A DNA stretch of 64,000 bases from Paramagnetospirillum kuznetsovii (GCF_003284725.1 NZ_PGTO01000015.1:1-64000), one strand, 5' to 3'; positions 1 to 10,380 are shown, numbered from the stretch's first letter. The notes: generated by a model from the letters alone, not told the origin. Translations and numbers: made by a program.

Positions 1-380
1 CCGAAATCGAAGCCCCTCCGGGGCTCCGAGCCCGGCCCCATTGCTCAACCCGCGCCAGACGGCGTAACTTTAGTCGGGACTCTACTTCAGACTGGAGGAG
101 GATTCCCACGGCAGGTCACTGAATACTCCCCTGCGCCATAGCCCTCCCAAGCCCGAAGACGCGAGCGCCTCCCACTAATGACCTGGTTGGGCCGGAAGCG
201 GAAGGGCAGTTGTCCCACAAGGAAATAGTGTAAGCGGGCGCTGCCAACACGTATGGCTTCGGCGGGATTTGACCCAATCCGCACGTCCAGACAACCACAG
301 CGCAAACGCGCGAGGCCGTTGTTGCCGCAAAATCACTTTAGCATTACCATGCATTCTAATTCAGGTTCTTTGAGCTTAAA
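1..380. other. gene-free left edge
   Basis: No convincing coding region is seen here; the short open frames on the minus strand have no recognisable motif. Positions 11-25 form a small hairpin (AGCCCC/GGGGCT, 3-nt loop) that could end a gene lying to the left of the window. The last 60 bases are AT-rich and probably hold the promoter of the kinase gene starting at 381, but no clear -35/-10 pair is visible. Confidence 0.4.
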
Positions 381-1481
381 ATGGTTATGAGAAGCGAGCG
401 TCCAGTCGTTCTCATCGTCGACGACGTTGCCGAGAACCTCCAAGTTCTTGGCGAGTTATTGCAGCCATCATATTTGGTTAAGGTGGCGACGTCTGGCGAG
501 CGTGCGTTAAAAATCGCCTTAGCCTATCCACAACCCGACCTCATTCTGCTCGATGTGATGATGCCGGTTATGGATGGCTATGAGTGCCTTCGGCGGCTCA
601 GGGAAAATCCCGAGACGCGAAAGATCCCAGTGATTTTCGTGACCGCGCTGGATAGCACGGAGGATGAGCGTAAAGGGCTGGACTTGGGCGCAGTGGACTA
701 CATCACGAAGCCGATCCGTCCGGCCATCGTCGAAGCGCGGGTCCGTAATCATTTGGATATGAAGGCAACGCGCGATTGGCTGTATGACCAAAATGTCGTT
801 CTTGAAGCGGAATTGAGTCGTCTTCTGGAAATACTCGCGCACCACTTGCAAGAGCCGGTTCGGCGTCAGTTCACATTTGCGCAATTGCTACAGCGGTCAC
901 TGCCGAAGCCTCTGAATGAGGCCGCTGAAATGTCCCTGGCACAGATAATGGACGGGGCTGTACGGCTGCGGACCATGCTTCATGACGTCGTGCTGTATCT
1001 CGCGGCCTGCCAGGCTCCAGATCCCTCCGCGCTCTGTGATGCGGAGAATGCCCTGAATATCGCCATCAGACAGGTTGGTCACCGACTAGAAGATGCCGGG
1101 GGCAAGATCACTCGAGCTGAAATGCCGTCCGTTTGGCTGAACTCTGACCAACTGACTGCGATTTTCAGGGCGCTTATCACCAATTCCATCGATTACCGAG
1201 ATCCGGAGCGCGACCTCCACATTACCATCATGGCAAATCTCGATGGATCCGATGCTGTCTTTTCGGTTGCCGACAACGGCATAGGAATACCATGTGAATT
1301 CCGCGATCGAGTATTCTGGTTGTTTGAACGGCTTCATGCTGATTTTAACAGGCCCGGAACGGGCATCGGCCTTGCCCTAGTAAAGAAAATTGTCGAAGCC
1401 GCAAGGGGCCGGGTCTGGATTGAAGATAGTGATGAGAGAGGGGTGAAAATATGCTTTTCACTGCCTCGCAGAACCGAATAG
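381..1481 (+). CDS. response regulator-histidine kinase (REC-HisKA-HATPase)
   Basis: A soluble 366-aa protein with an N-terminal receiver domain (about residues 8-125; phosphoacceptor D58 in LLDVMMP, K110 in ITKP) and a C-terminal histidine kinase. The H-box reads AHHLQEPVR (H154), matching the HxxxEPxR type common in bacteriophytochrome-like kinases. The ATPase domain shows a variant N-box (ITNSIDYRD, about 258-266), DNGIGIP and GTGIGLALVKK. It has no membrane segment, so its input probably comes through the receiver. The receiver is strongly similar to that of the next gene downstream, suggesting duplication. ATG 387 is an alternative start. The gene is visibly less GC-rich than the lig region. 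Family assignment is firm; the partner and signal are unknown. Confidence 0.9.
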   Translation: MVMRSERPVVLIVDDVAENLQVLGELLQPSYLVKVATSGERALKIALAYPQPDLILLDVMMPVMDGYECLRRLRENPETRKIPVIFVTALDSTEDERKGLDLGAVDYITKPIRPAIVEARVRNHLDMKATRDWLYDQNVVLEAELSRLLEILAHHLQEPVRRQFTFAQLLQRSLPKPLNEAAEMSLAQIMDGAVRLRTMLHDVVLYLAACQAPDPSALCDAENALNIAIRQVGHRLEDAGGKITRAEMPSVWLNSDQLTAIFRALITNSIDYRDPERDLHITIMANLDGSDAVFSVADNGIGIPCEFRDRVFWLFERLHADFNRPGTGIGLALVKKIVEAARGRVWIEDSDERGVKICFSLPRRTE

Positions 1482-1544
1482 ACTAAGTCGAAAGTTTATG
1501 GTTAGGCGACTTGCCATGTGCATGGCTATGACAAGGATCCACCT

Positions 1545-2696
1545 ATGGACCAGGACTCGGGCCCGCATCCGCAGACAAGCGTCCTGATCGTTGACGACAC
1601 CCCACAGAATCTGACCATCTTGGGGGAGCTTCTCCAGCCGTTGTACCAAGTCCGCGTCGCCAATTCGGGCGAGCGAGCTTTAAGGATAGTCGGCTCAACT
1701 CCTCGCCCAGACATCATTTTATTGGATGTCATGATGCCAGGCATGGACGGGTACGCGGTCCTTGAGCAGCTCCGTTCGGATGCCAAGACTCATGACATTC
1801 CCGTGATCTTCATCACCGCCATGAATGCGACCGAGGATGAGGAGCGCGGCTTTGCCCTGGGGGCCGTCGATTACATCACCAAACCGATTGTTCCCGCGAT
1901 CGTGCTGGCACGGGTTCGCACCCATCTTGAGCTCAAGCGCTCGCGCGACCGACTGGCCAGTCAGAATGACTGGTTAGAGCAAGAGGTCGCGCGACGCATG
2001 GGCGAAAATCTGCTCATCCAGGACCTCAGTGTCCGCGCCCTAGCATGTCTTGCAGAGGCCCGAGATAACGAGACCGGCCATCACATCATTCGGACGCAGG
2101 CCTATGTCGATCTTCTGGCCCGGCGGCTTTCCGATCACCCCCGCTTTCGCCAGGCTCTGGCCGGAACACGCCTCGGCATGGTGGTTAAGGCTGCGCCGCT
2201 GCACGACATCGGCAAGGTTGGCATTCCCGACGCGATTCTGCTCAAGCCCGGGCGGCTGACGCCCGACGAATTCGAGGTGATGAAGACGCATCCCGCGATC
2301 GGCGCCGAAGCCATTGGCCGGGCCATGGATCAGGCGCTGGCGCAGGCCGATAACAAGACGGCGGCCCAAGCCGGTGAAGCCTTCTCATTCCTCAAAGTCG
2401 CGCATGAGATTTCCATCAGCCATCATGAGAAATGGGATGGCAGCGGCTATCCTAACGGCCTGAGCGGCGATGCCATTCCGGTCTCGGCGCGATTGATGGC
2501 TCTGGCCGACGTCTTCGACGCCCTGATTTGTCGGCGGGTCTATAAGTTGGCTATGAGCCTGGAGGACGCCACCGCGATCATAGCCGAGGGACGTGGCCGG
2601 CATTTCGATCCCGACGTGGTCGACGCTTTCATGTTGCGCCGCGATGACTTTGTTGAAATCGCTCGCCGCCACGCGGATCCCGAGCAGGGGGAGTAA
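1545..2696 (+). CDS. response regulator with HD-GYP c-di-GMP phosphodiesterase domain
   Basis: A receiver domain (residues 11-128, D61 in LLDVMMP, K113) is followed by a short helical linker and an HD-GYP domain (about 155-375). The HD pair is H220-D221 (LHDIGKVGIPD) and the signature HHEKWDGSGYP is at 293-303. HD-GYP proteins of this type hydrolyse cyclic di-GMP under control of receiver phosphorylation. ATG 1545 is preferred because AAGGA lies 7 bases upstream; a GTG at 1518 would add nine residues. The gene lies 63 bp after the REC-kinase gene, whose receiver is a close paralogue, so the kinase is a plausible partner (inference). Catalytic motifs look intact. Confidence 0.92.
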   Translation: MDQDSGPHPQTSVLIVDDTPQNLTILGELLQPLYQVRVANSGERALRIVGSTPRPDIILLDVMMPGMDGYAVLEQLRSDAKTHDIPVIFITAMNATEDEERGFALGAVDYITKPIVPAIVLARVRTHLELKRSRDRLASQNDWLEQEVARRMGENLLIQDLSVRALACLAEARDNETGHHIIRTQAYVDLLARRLSDHPRFRQALAGTRLGMVVKAAPLHDIGKVGIPDAILLKPGRLTPDEFEVMKTHPAIGAEAIGRAMDQALAQADNKTAAQAGEAFSFLKVAHEISISHHEKWDGSGYPNGLSGDAIPVSARLMALADVFDALICRRVYKLAMSLEDATAIIAEGRGRHFDPDVVDAFMLRRDDFVEIARRHADPEQGE

Positions 2697-2701
2697 AGGC
2701 G

Positions 2702-3364
2702 ATGACGATCACTGTCCGCATGGCCATCATCCTGTTTGTGGCGACAGCCGTCCTCGGCCCTGTCCGCGTCCATGCCGATGCTACCGGCGCGGCTCCGGCC
2801 GAGGCGGCAAAGTTCAAGGAGATCACCGCCACCAAGGAGACCCTGGAGCAGTTGCGCCGGGGAGGCTGGGCGCTTTACATGCGCCATGGCCGCACAGACA
2901 ACACCAAGCCGGATCGATATCCATCTGTTGATCTCAACGACTGCTCCACGCAACGACCGCTGACCGAGGATGGGCTCAAAATGGCGACCCAGGTCGGCGA
3001 AGAAGTTCGAAAGGCCCGCATTCCCATCGGAGAAATCCGCATCAGCCCGCTATGCCGGGTCAAGGACACGGTGGCGGCGGCTTTCCCAAACCAAGCGTTC
3101 ACACTCGACAATGAGTTGCTTTACACGGCGAATTTGACGGATGCCGAAAAGCAGCCAATCATCGCCAATACCCGCCGCCTTCTTTCGGCGCCGGTCGCCA
3201 ATGGAGTGAATCGGCTCCTGATCGCCCATGCGCCGAACCTGATGGACCTGATCGGTTATTTCCCCAAGGAAGGAACCCTGGTGGTGTTCCGTCCCAAGGG
3301 CAATGGCGAATTCGATTACATCGGCAGCATTCCGCCGTCTCTGTGGCCTAACCTGCAACAATAG
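2702..3364 (+). CDS. exported histidine phosphatase-family protein
   Basis: A 220-aa protein with an N-terminal hydrophobic segment typical of a Sec signal peptide (residues about 5-24, ending near VHA). The histidine phosphatase (phosphoglycerate mutase-like) fold is indicated by YMRHGRTD (catalytic RHG at about 60), the [10 protein letters not shown] segment and the second histidine in [10 protein letters not shown]. The family dephosphorylates small metabolites or proteins through a phosphohistidine intermediate. It starts 5 bp after the HD-GYP gene and its 3' end lies just upstream of the large kinase, so it is probably co-transcribed with signalling genes. Its predicted periplasmic location makes a direct SixA-like role on the cytoplasmic Hpt domain unlikely. 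The substrate is unknown. Confidence 0.82.
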   Translation: MTITVRMAIILFVATAVLGPVRVHADATGAAPAEAAKFKEITATKETLEQLRRGGWALYMRHGRTDNTKPDRYPSVDLNDCSTQRPLTEDGLKMATQVGEEVRKARIPIGEIRISPLCRVKDTVAAAFPNQAFTLDNELLYTANLTDAEKQPIIANTRRLLSAPVANGVNRLLIAHAPNLMDLIGYFPKEGTLVVFRPKGNGEFDYIGSIPPSLWPNLQQ

Positions 3365-3380
3365 CCATTTGGGTGACAGC

Positions 3381-6300
3381 ATGACTTTCCGTCCAGCCCG
3401 GATGTCGCCCTATCTGGTGGTGATTCTTGCGCCGGTTATTGTGGTTACGGTCTTGGCTGGAGCCCTGAATCTTCTCTCCTTTCATAGCCTTAGAGAAAGC
3501 CACAGGATGGTCAGCATCCTGCAAGGCCGGGAATTGGAGCGGGTTGCTTCGGCCACGCATATCAATGAAGAGGTTGCCAGCATCCAGCGCCTGGTCGGAT
3601 CGACGCTGGAAATGGCGAGTGACGGAAAGCTTGACGAGGCTACGACCTATCGCGTCCATAGCGAGGTGGTCAATCGCTTGGCCGAACTGGAGAAATTACT
3701 TCCAAATCTGCGGCTTGACGTCGGATTGCTGAATGAAGCCGAAGACGCCAGGATCGATTTTGACGCCTACCGAAAGTTCATCATCCAGGCGACAGACCTC
3801 GCTGCCGTCGATCCTCCGGGGGCCATGAAGTTCGCCTATCAGGCCGCCAACAGCTATCTCGCGCTGTCCGAGCACACCCATGCCATCGCGCGGGGCGTCG
3901 CCGAGGCGGCGGCTCGTCAGGGAGAGGCGCAGTCAGCCAGCTTTGAGGGGCAGGCGGCGCGCATCATGGTGAATGGGGGAATCCTGATTGGGGCGCTGCT
4001 GATTCTTTGGGTTCTGGTAGGAAGCTGGATGGCGCGGCGTGTATCCAGCCTGAGTTCTGCACTTCACGATCTGGCGCAAGGCGATGTCGCCTCTGCCTCC
4101 TTGCCCGAAGTTCAAGGGATCAGCGCGAACCGCCACAGCATATTGCGGGACATGGCCCAAGCCATCCTTACGTTTCGGGATGCTCTGGTGTCGCAGGAAA
4201 AGTCGCAGGCCGAACTCCGCAAGCTTTCCCTGGTTGTCGAGCAAAGCCCGAATCCAGTCGTGATCGCAGACCTCAATGGCAAGATCGAATACGTGAATGA
4301 CGCCTTCATCCGAAACTCGGGTTACAGCCGGGAAGAGGTGATTGGCCGCAATCCCCGCATCCTCAAATCAAAGAGGACGCCAAATTCGACCTACAGAGCC
4401 ATGTGGGACGCATTGACGAGGGGGGAAACTTGGTCAGGGGAATTTATCAATCTTACCCGAGACGGGCGGGAACGGACCGAGATAGCAACCATCGTTCCCC
4501 TTCGTCAGTCCGATGGGCGCGTCAGTCACTATGTCGGAATCAAGGAGGACGTAACTGAGAAGAAGAAACAAGAGGGCACTTTAAGAAAGCTTTTTATGGC
4601 GGTTGAACAAAGCCCAGAAAGCATTGTTATTACGGATCTTGAGCCAAAGATCGAATACGTTAATGGCGCTTTTGTCCGCAACACGGGTTTCAGCCGCGAT
4701 GAGGTGATAGGTAGTAACCCTCGTGTTCTTCAGTCTGGCCTAACTCCTCCAGAAACATTCAAGGATATGTGGGCGAAGTTGAGCCAAGGTGAGTCTTGGC
4801 ACGGCGAACTTGTTAATCGCCGCAAGGACGGCAGCGAATATGTCGAATTCGCCCATATCGCCCCGGTCCGTCAGGCGGATGGCGAAATCACCCATTACCT
4901 TGCAATCAAGGAAGACGTCACCGACAAAAAGCAGATGATGCGGGAGTTGGAGCTTCACAAGGATCACCTTGAGCTGATGGTCGCAGAGCGAACCAACGCT
5001 CTCTCCATTGCCAATCAGGAACAGAAGGCGATCTTTGACGCATCCGGGGTCGGCATTGCTCTCATCCGGGACCGGGTCGTTATTCGTTGCAATCGAAGTC
5101 TCGACAAAATGTTCGGCTACGGCCTCGGGGAGTTGGAGGGGCAACAGACCCGTGTTTGGTATTTGGATGATGACGACTGGGAGCGGCTTGGGCATGAGAT
5201 CTACGAGCAGGTTGGGCAAGGCGAAACCTACGAATGCGATCAGCAGTTTCGCAAGAAGGACGGCTCGCCGTTCTGGACCCGACTTGCGGTGCAGGCCCTC
5301 AATGCCGCCGCGCCCAACGAAGGCATTGTCGCCATTTTCGAGGACATAACCGATGAGCGCAAATCCGCCGAAGCGTTGCGGTTGGCCTTTGCCGAACAGC
5401 AGGCAATCCTGGACTCGGCAACCTCCGGCATCGTCCTGATTAAAAATCGGATCCTGGAGCGCTGCAATCGAAAGCTGCACGAGATCTTCGGCTGGCCCGA
5501 TGGCGAGATGGTCGGGAAGCCCAAGCGGATCTGGTACACCGACGAGGACAGTTGGATCGGCGGCGGCGGCGAGGCCTACGAGGAAATTTGGCAGGGCCAG
5601 ACCCATCGCCGCGAGCAGCAATTGCTGCGCAAGGACGGCAGCCTATTTTGGGCGCGCTTGACAGCCCATGCCGTTGATGCCCGAGACCCGACCCAGGGAT
5701 CCGTCTGGGTCATCGACGACATTACTCAAGAACATGCACTTATGGAGGAAATGCAGAGAGCGCGCATGCTGGCCGAGGATGCGGCTCGGGCGAAATCAGA
5801 CTTCCTTGCAAACATGAGTCACGAAATACGCACGCCCATGAACGCGATCATTGGGCTCACCCATCTGCTGCAACGCGATATTGCTGACAAAACGCAAAGA
5901 ACAAGGCTGGATAAGGTATCCACGGCGGCTCGCCATCTGCTCAATATCATCAACGATATTCTTGACCTCTCTAAAATCGAAGCCGGGAAGCTCCAACTCG
6001 AAAATACCGATTTCGAGATCGAGCATATGATCGAGACCGTATGCACTCTTGTCCATGATAAGGCAGAAGCCAAAGGGCTGGAACTCGTGGTCTCCATGCA
6101 TGCCCTTCCGGCAAATCTTCATGGCGACGGCCTGCGGATTGGACAGGTTCTACTCAATTTTGCCAGCAACGCCGTTAAGTTCACGGAATCGGGAAGCATT
6201 GCGCTTCGAGGCTCTGTAGTAAGCCGCGATGACAATGGCCTCGTGGCCAGATTTGAGGTTTCCGATACCGGTATCGGCCTTACGACCGAGCAGCAAGCGC

Positions 6301-8018
6301 GTTTGTTTCAGGCATTTGAGCAAGCCGACTCATCGACTTCCCGGAAGTATGGAGGTACTGGTCTCGGTCTTGCGATCTCCAAGCGTTTGACCGAGATGAT
6401 GGGGGGGCGAATCGGCGTAGACAGCGAATTTGGCCAAGGAAGCTCCTTCTGGATCGAAGTTCCCTTATCATTTCCCCTGGGTGGTGGGAATTTTCCATCC
6501 AAGCGAGTAGAGGCGAGCGGCCTGCGGGCTCTTGTGGTTGATGATCTCAGTGATGCCCTAGAGGCCCATGTCGGCATGCTGGAAATGCTTGGTCTGCAGG
6601 TTTCGGCTGTTGCTGATGGCGTTTCCGCTCTCGCCGCTGTGGAAGAAGCCGACGCCTCCAAAAAGCCATTCGACATTCTTCTGATCGATTGGCAGATGCC
6701 TGGGATGGATGGGCTTGAATTGGGGCGGCGATTGTTCTTGCTGCCCATCTCGCGTCAGCCTGCAAGGATGCTGGTCACTGCCTATGGCGATAGCGTCTCC
6801 GCCGATGTGCTGGCCGAGACCGGGTATCACAATATGTTGCTGAAGCCATTGACGCCGTCCCGGCTTTTCGATGGCTTGCAGGACACGCTTTCCGGCAAGC
6901 ATACGATCATGGGCGGGCTCGCCGCGGGAGAAGCCGAATCCGTCCTTCTGCATCGCCGCGGCGGCCGTGTTCTGCTTGCAGAGGACAATCTGGTGAACCA
7001 GGAGGTCGCTGTCGAACTTCTTTGTGCCGTCGGCCTTGATGTCGATGTTGCGGAAGATGGCCAGGTCGCACTGGATAAGGCAGCCCAAGGCCAATATGAC
7101 GTCATCTTGATGGATATGCAGATGCCGAACATGGATGGATTGGCTTCGACACGCGCGATTCGAAAGCTTCCGAACCACGTGAAAACGCCCATCTTGGCTA
7201 TGACGGCAAATGCTTTTGATGAAGACCGCAATGCCTGTCTCGACGCGGGCATGAACGATCACATTGCGAAGCCGGTGGACCCTGAGGCTCTTTACCTCGC
7301 ATTGCTGAAATGGCTTCCGGCGACGGCCGACCGCAAAGACGGATTTCGCCCGTCGTCTTCCCGCGACACCAAGGCTGACGACGTGGATTACGGCCTTGCC
7401 CGCGACCGGCTGTCTTCGATCGACGGCCTTGACGTCGCCGCAGGCCTCAAAGCGGCCAATGGGCGTTTGGACCTTTATCTCCGGCTCTTGGCGAAGTTCA
7501 TTGAAAATCAGGATGGCAATCATCTGATTCAGGCCCTCTCCTCGGGGGATATTCATGCGGCGCATAGGATTGCCCATACCCTGAAGGGAATGTCGGCGAC
7601 CCTGGGAATTGAAGGTCTCCGGAGGATCGCCGCTGAGATTGAAGCTGCTCTCAAGAATGCCTCGGGCGACGCGCCCGCTGACATCGCTGACAAGGCGCGG
7701 CTGCTCGAAGTTGAATTCCAGGCCATGCGCGACCGGCTGCGGCCCGTGGTGGCGGCCCCGCAAGCCACCGAAAGTCGCGAGCGGCCAGTTGGCGGCGACG
7801 TGGACAAGGCCGAGGCCAGTACTCTCTTGCGGCGACTTGACGAACTTCTGTCCATGGACGACATGTCGGCGGGAAATCTCTATCGCGAAAATGAAGCCGT
7901 TTTCCGCGCGGCGATTGGCTGTCAATTCGCAGCGATCGCTCAGAACATCGAAGACTTCGCCTTTGAGGAGGCCTTGGCTCTGCTCAGAAGTGCCGTTCGG
8001 GGCGGATCCGAGCAATGA
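3381..8018 (+). CDS. hybrid histidine kinase: 2 TM, 4 PAS, HisKA-HATPase, 2 REC, Hpt
   Basis: A 1545-aa membrane sensor. TM segments are at about 10-32 and 196-217, enclosing a roughly 160-residue periplasmic helical domain. Four PAS/PAC units follow (about 280-395, 400-515, 545-660, 670-785). PAS1/PAS2 are near copies, as are PAS3/PAS4. The HisKA H-box [10 protein letters not shown] gives H814; the ATPase motifs SDTGIGL and [10 protein letters not shown] are near 961 and 991. Receivers have D1103 (LLIDWQMP) and D1245 (LMDMQMP), and the Hpt domain has H1399 (AHTLKGMS). This is a complete phosphorelay in one chain. ATG 3381 was chosen because it directly precedes the first TM and has GGGTGA upstream; longer in-frame starts overlap the phosphatase gene. 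Confidence 0.93.
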   Translation: MTFRPARMSPYLVVILAPVIVVTVLAGALNLLSFHSLRESHRMVSILQGRELERVASATHINEEVASIQRLVGSTLEMASDGKLDEATTYRVHSEVVNRLAELEKLLPNLRLDVGLLNEAEDARIDFDAYRKFIIQATDLAAVDPPGAMKFAYQAANSYLALSEHTHAIARGVAEAAARQGEAQSASFEGQAARIMVNGGILIGALLILWVLVGSWMARRVSSLSSALHDLAQGDVASASLPEVQGISANRHSILRDMAQAILTFRDALVSQEKSQAELRKLSLVVEQSPNPVVIADLNGKIEYVNDAFIRNSGYSREEVIGRNPRILKSKRTPNSTYRAMWDALTRGETWSGEFINLTRDGRERTEIATIVPLRQSDGRVSHYVGIKEDVTEKKKQEGTLRKLFMAVEQSPESIVITDLEPKIEYVNGAFVRNTGFSRDEVIGSNPRVLQSGLTPPETFKDMWAKLSQGESWHGELVNRRKDGSEYVEFAHIAPVRQADGEITHYLAIKEDVTDKKQMMRELELHKDHLELMVAERTNALSIANQEQKAIFDASGVGIALIRDRVVIRCNRSLDKMFGYGLGELEGQQTRVWYLDDDDWERLGHEIYEQVGQGETYECDQQFRKKDGSPFWTRLAVQALNAAAPNEGIVAIFEDITDERKSAEALRLAFAEQQAILDSATSGIVLIKNRILERCNRKLHEIFGWPDGEMVGKPKRIWYTDEDSWIGGGGEAYEEIWQGQTHRREQQLLRKDGSLFWARLTAHAVDARDPTQGSVWVIDDITQEHALMEEMQRARMLAEDAARAKSDFLANMSHEIRTPMNAIIGLTHLLQRDIADKTQRTRLDKVSTAARHLLNIINDILDLSKIEAGKLQLENTDFEIEHMIETVCTLVHDKAEAKGLELVVSMHALPANLHGDGLRIGQVLLNFASNAVKFTESGSIALRGSVVSRDDNGLVARFEVSDTGIGLTTEQQARLFQAFEQADSSTSRKYGGTGLGLAISKRLTEMMGGRIGVDSEFGQGSSFWIEVPLSFPLGGGNFPSKRVEASGLRALVVDDLSDALEAHVGMLEMLGLQVSAVADGVSALAAVEEADASKKPFDILLIDWQMPGMDGLELGRRLFLLPISRQPARMLVTAYGDSVSADVLAETGYHNMLLKPLTPSRLFDGLQDTLSGKHTIMGGLAAGEAESVLLHRRGGRVLLAEDNLVNQEVAVELLCAVGLDVDVAEDGQVALDKAAQGQYDVILMDMQMPNMDGLASTRAIRKLPNHVKTPILAMTANAFDEDRNACLDAGMNDHIAKPVDPEALYLALLKWLPATADRKDGFRPSSSRDTKADDVDYGLARDRLSSIDGLDVAAGLKAANGRLDLYLRLLAKFIENQDGNHLIQALSSGDIHAAHRIAHTLKGMSATLGIEGLRRIAAEIEAALKNASGDAPADIADKARLLEVEFQAMRDRLRPVVAAPQATESRERPVGGDVDKAEASTLLRRLDELLSMDDMSAGNLYRENEAVFRAAIGCQFAAIAQNIEDFAFEEALALLRSAVRGGSEQ

Positions 8019-8084
8019 ATGTTCAGCCTGGGTAGGCGTCCGATTTTGGAGACGGGGACGTCGATTCCCCGGCAAGGAGGGGGC

Positions 8085-8975
8085 ATGACCTGCATTCTCG
8101 TCGTGGATGACGACCCAATCTGTCTAGAACTACTCTCCGAGACCTTGATCGGCGCCGGTTACAGCGTTGACCTTGCTGTCGACGGCGAGGACGCTTGGGA
8201 CAAATTGAACTCCTACAAGCATGACCTGGTTCTGCTGGACCGGGTCATGCCGCGTCTGGATGGGCTTGGCCTGCTTCGCCGCATGAAGGGCGTCGCCGCC
8301 TTATCCGGAATTCCGGTGATCATCCAGACCTCCGCCTCGTCGCAGGACGAAATACGGGAAGGCTTGGAGGCCGGAGCCCACTACTATCTGTGCAAGCCCG
8401 TTTATCCGGACCTGCTTTGCCCGCTGGTGGCCGGAATTGTCGCAGACATCGCCGAACGCAAGAGCCTGAGGGACTGCAAGGCCAACGTCGCCGTGGCCTT
8501 GTCGCTTATGACAAGCGGCGATTTCATGTTTCGAACGCTGGATGATGTTCGCTCATTGGCCGCCGTTCTCGCCGAGCTCTGCGACAGGCCCGACGATGTC
8601 GGCATGGGGCTACTGGAATTGATGATCAACGCGGTCGAACACGGCAATCTCGGCATCAGCTATACCGAGAAATCGGAATTGCGGAAGACATGGCGTTGGG
8701 AACAGGAGATAAGCCGCCGTCTCGGCGTCGCGCCGTGGTCAAGCCGCGTGGCGCGCGTCCGCGCGTCCCACGATTGCGATGACGTTGTTTTCGTGATTTC
8801 GGACGAGGGTGTTGGGTTCGATCCCGGACGCTTCATGCAAATGGAGCCCGCGCGCGCCTTCGACCTGCATGGTCGCGGCATCGCCATGGCGAACGCCGCC
8901 AGCTTCTCCCGCTTGGAATATCAGGGACGAGGCAACGTCGTCATGGCGAGGGCTCCCGCCCGGCGCGATTGTTAA
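8085..8975 (+). CDS. response regulator with RsbW-like HATPase output domain
   Basis: A 296-aa protein with a receiver domain (residues 2-120; D52 in LLDRVMP, K in CKPVYP) and a C-terminal GHKL ATPase domain (about 150-290). The ATPase domain shows an N-box-like ELMINAVEHGNLGI and DEGVGFD, with a GRGIAMA glycine loop. It lacks a HisKA dimerisation/His box, so it resembles anti-sigma-kinase-type outputs rather than a classical sensor kinase. ATG 8085 has a near-perfect AAGGAGG at 8074-8080; an upstream in-frame start at 8019 would be adjacent to the hybrid kinase stop. Its position directly after the Hpt-bearing hybrid kinase suggests it is the terminal receiver of that relay (inference). Confidence 0.9.
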   Translation: MTCILVVDDDPICLELLSETLIGAGYSVDLAVDGEDAWDKLNSYKHDLVLLDRVMPRLDGLGLLRRMKGVAALSGIPVIIQTSASSQDEIREGLEAGAHYYLCKPVYPDLLCPLVAGIVADIAERKSLRDCKANVAVALSLMTSGDFMFRTLDDVRSLAAVLAELCDRPDDVGMGLLELMINAVEHGNLGISYTEKSELRKTWRWEQEISRRLGVAPWSSRVARVRASHDCDDVVFVISDEGVGFDPGRFMQMEPARAFDLHGRGIAMANAASFSRLEYQGRGNVVMARAPARRDC

Positions 8976-9363
8976 GAGCTTTCTATCACCATTAAGAGAC
9001 ACGATCAGGCCAGGGGAATATTCAGCCAGGATGTTTGTGATGAGGAACCTGGCGAACGGACAACAATGGTGAAGGCAGTTCCCATCCTCGTCGAGGCCGA
9101 GAGGCTTGGTCGTCGTGCAACGGGTGCTGACTATGTCCGGTCATGGCACATCAGCGACATTCCCGGCAACCACCTCAATGGCCGCTTTCGAGCGCAGCAT
9201 TCGGGCTGCTGAATGACCACCATGGGCGCAAAGCCGACTCTAATAGGTGTCGGCCCATTGAAGCTCTGCTGCGCAGATGGGCGTGGCCGTCGAGAGTGAT
9301 GTCTAGATGTTTGATCCCAGGCTTTGATGGTGCATTTTCTTCGCAGGAATGGAAGGAAGCACT
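8976..9363. other. non-coding stretch with degenerate dispersed repeat
   Basis: No supported gene is seen. A 48-codon open frame (9066-9212) runs into a dispersed repeat (9142-9233) that recurs near 12.2 kb, and is probably an accidental translation of repeat DNA. The final bases (AAGGAAG at about 9353) form a ribosome-binding site for the transposase fragment starting at 9364. Confidence 0.45.
9142..9233 (+). repeat. dispersed ~92-bp repeat, copy 1
   Basis: This segment aligns without gaps to 12211-12302 in the same orientation. The first 20 bases are identical, and the blocks CCGCTTTCGAGCG and GGGCGCAAAGC are shared. Both copies lie outside coding sequence and bracket the transposase remnants and the chemoreceptor gene. 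The nature of the repeat is unknown. Confidence 0.7.
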
Positions 9364-9444
9364 ATGGGCCAGATTCTACACGGCTGCGCCACCACGACAG
9401 AGGCAATCCGTCGAGCAATACAAAATAGTCAAGAGAGCCTGAGA
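9364..9444 (+). pseudogene. IS481-type transposase, N-terminal fragment only
   Basis: The ATG at 9364 has an upstream AAGGAAG. The frame encodes a start of MGQILHGC followed by ATTTEAIRRAIQNSQESLR, the highly conserved N-terminus of a group of IS481-family transposases with an HTH head. Similarity ends after about 27 residues, where the sequence passes abruptly into the interior of an unrelated IS256-type transposase. It is a truncated remnant and cannot encode an active enzyme. Assignment rests on remembered family sequence, not on a search. Confidence 0.6.
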
Positions 9445-10301
9445 TCGATCTGGTCAAGGCCATGGGCATGAGCGGCATTTCCAAGAGCCAGGTCTCGCGC
9501 CTGTGCGCCGAGATCGACGGCAAGATCGCCACCTTCCTGGAGCGCCCCATCGAGGGCGACTGGCCCTATCTCTGGCTCGACGCCACCTATGTCAAGGTGC
9601 GCCAGGACGGCCGCATCGTCAGCGTGGCGGTGATCATCGCCGTCGGCGCCAATGCCGCCGGGCGGCGCGAGGTGCTGGGCATGGCTATCGGTCCCTCGGA
9701 GGCCGAGACCTTCTGGACAGACTTCCTGCGCAAGCTGGCGCGGCGCGGCCTGCGCGGGGTCAAGCTGGTGGTCTCCGACGCCCATGAAGGCATCAAGGCC
9801 GCCGTGTCCAAGGTGCTGTGCGCCACTTGGCAGCGTTGCCGCGTCCACTTCATGCGCAACGTCCTGGCCCATGCCGGCAAGCAGGGGCGACGGGTGGTCT
9901 CCGCCTTCATCGGAACCGCTTTCGCCCAGGACACCGCCACCGCCGCCCACGCCCAATGGCGACAGGTGGCTGATCAGCTGCGACCCAGGGCCCACAAACT
10001 GGCCGAGTTGCTGGACGATGCCGAGATGGATGTCCTGGCCTACATGGACTTCCCACCCGCCCATCGCACCAAGCTGCACTCCACCAACCCCATCGAGCGC
10101 CTCAACGGCGAGATCAAGCGCAGGACCGAGGTGGTCGGCATCTTCCCCAACGAGAACGCCATCACCCGCCTGATCGGCGCCATCCTCTTGGAGCAGAACG
10201 ACGAATGGGCCGTCCAGCGAGCCCGCTACATGACCCTGGAATCCGTCGCCACCTTGGGCGATGATCCCCTGGTGAGCCTGCCGCCCGTCGCGGCAGCCTG
10301 A
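9441..10301 (+). pseudogene. IS256 (mutator) family transposase, 5'-truncated
   Basis: About 286 residues match the C-terminal two thirds of IS256-family transposases, which are normally about 400 aa. The catalytic triad regions are present: LDATYVKVR (first D), VVSDAHEGIKAA (second D) and NPIERLNGEIKRR (E). The N-terminal DNA-binding third is missing; the in-frame sequence starts at EIDLVKAMGMSGISKSQ, directly joined to an IS481-type fragment. ATG 9462 could restart translation, but such a product would lack the DNA-binding region. High GC compared with its neighbours suggests origin in another replicon or genome region. Probably inactive. Confidence 0.85.
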
Positions 10302-10380
10302 TCAAACCGGCCAAGCCCGCCGGAGATCAAACGGCGACCGTGCTGTTACACCAATCCATGGGACACGATCCCAAGGCTGA

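Larger units (their letters stand above)
9364..10373 (+). mobile_element. composite remnant of two insertion sequences
   Basis: The region contains an IS481-type 5' fragment fused to an IS256-type 3' portion. The right end is probably near 10360-10373, where GGGACACGATCCC resembles the terminal sequence of IS256-group elements. No matching left terminal repeat is visible because the left end of the IS256 element has been lost. Boundaries are approximate. Confidence 0.5.

Noticed and set aside
2702-3364. SixA-type phosphatase acting on the adjacent Hpt domain
   Set aside because: The signal peptide puts the enzyme in the periplasm while the Hpt domain is cytoplasmic.
6558-8075. Long minus-strand open frame opposite the hybrid kinase
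   Set aside because: It is antisense to well-defined REC and Hpt domains; the translation is low-complexity and motif-free.
9143-9442. Plus-strand open frame of 99 codons
   Set aside because: It runs through a degenerate dispersed repeat and then out of frame through the IS481-type fragment; no protein motif or ribosome-binding site.
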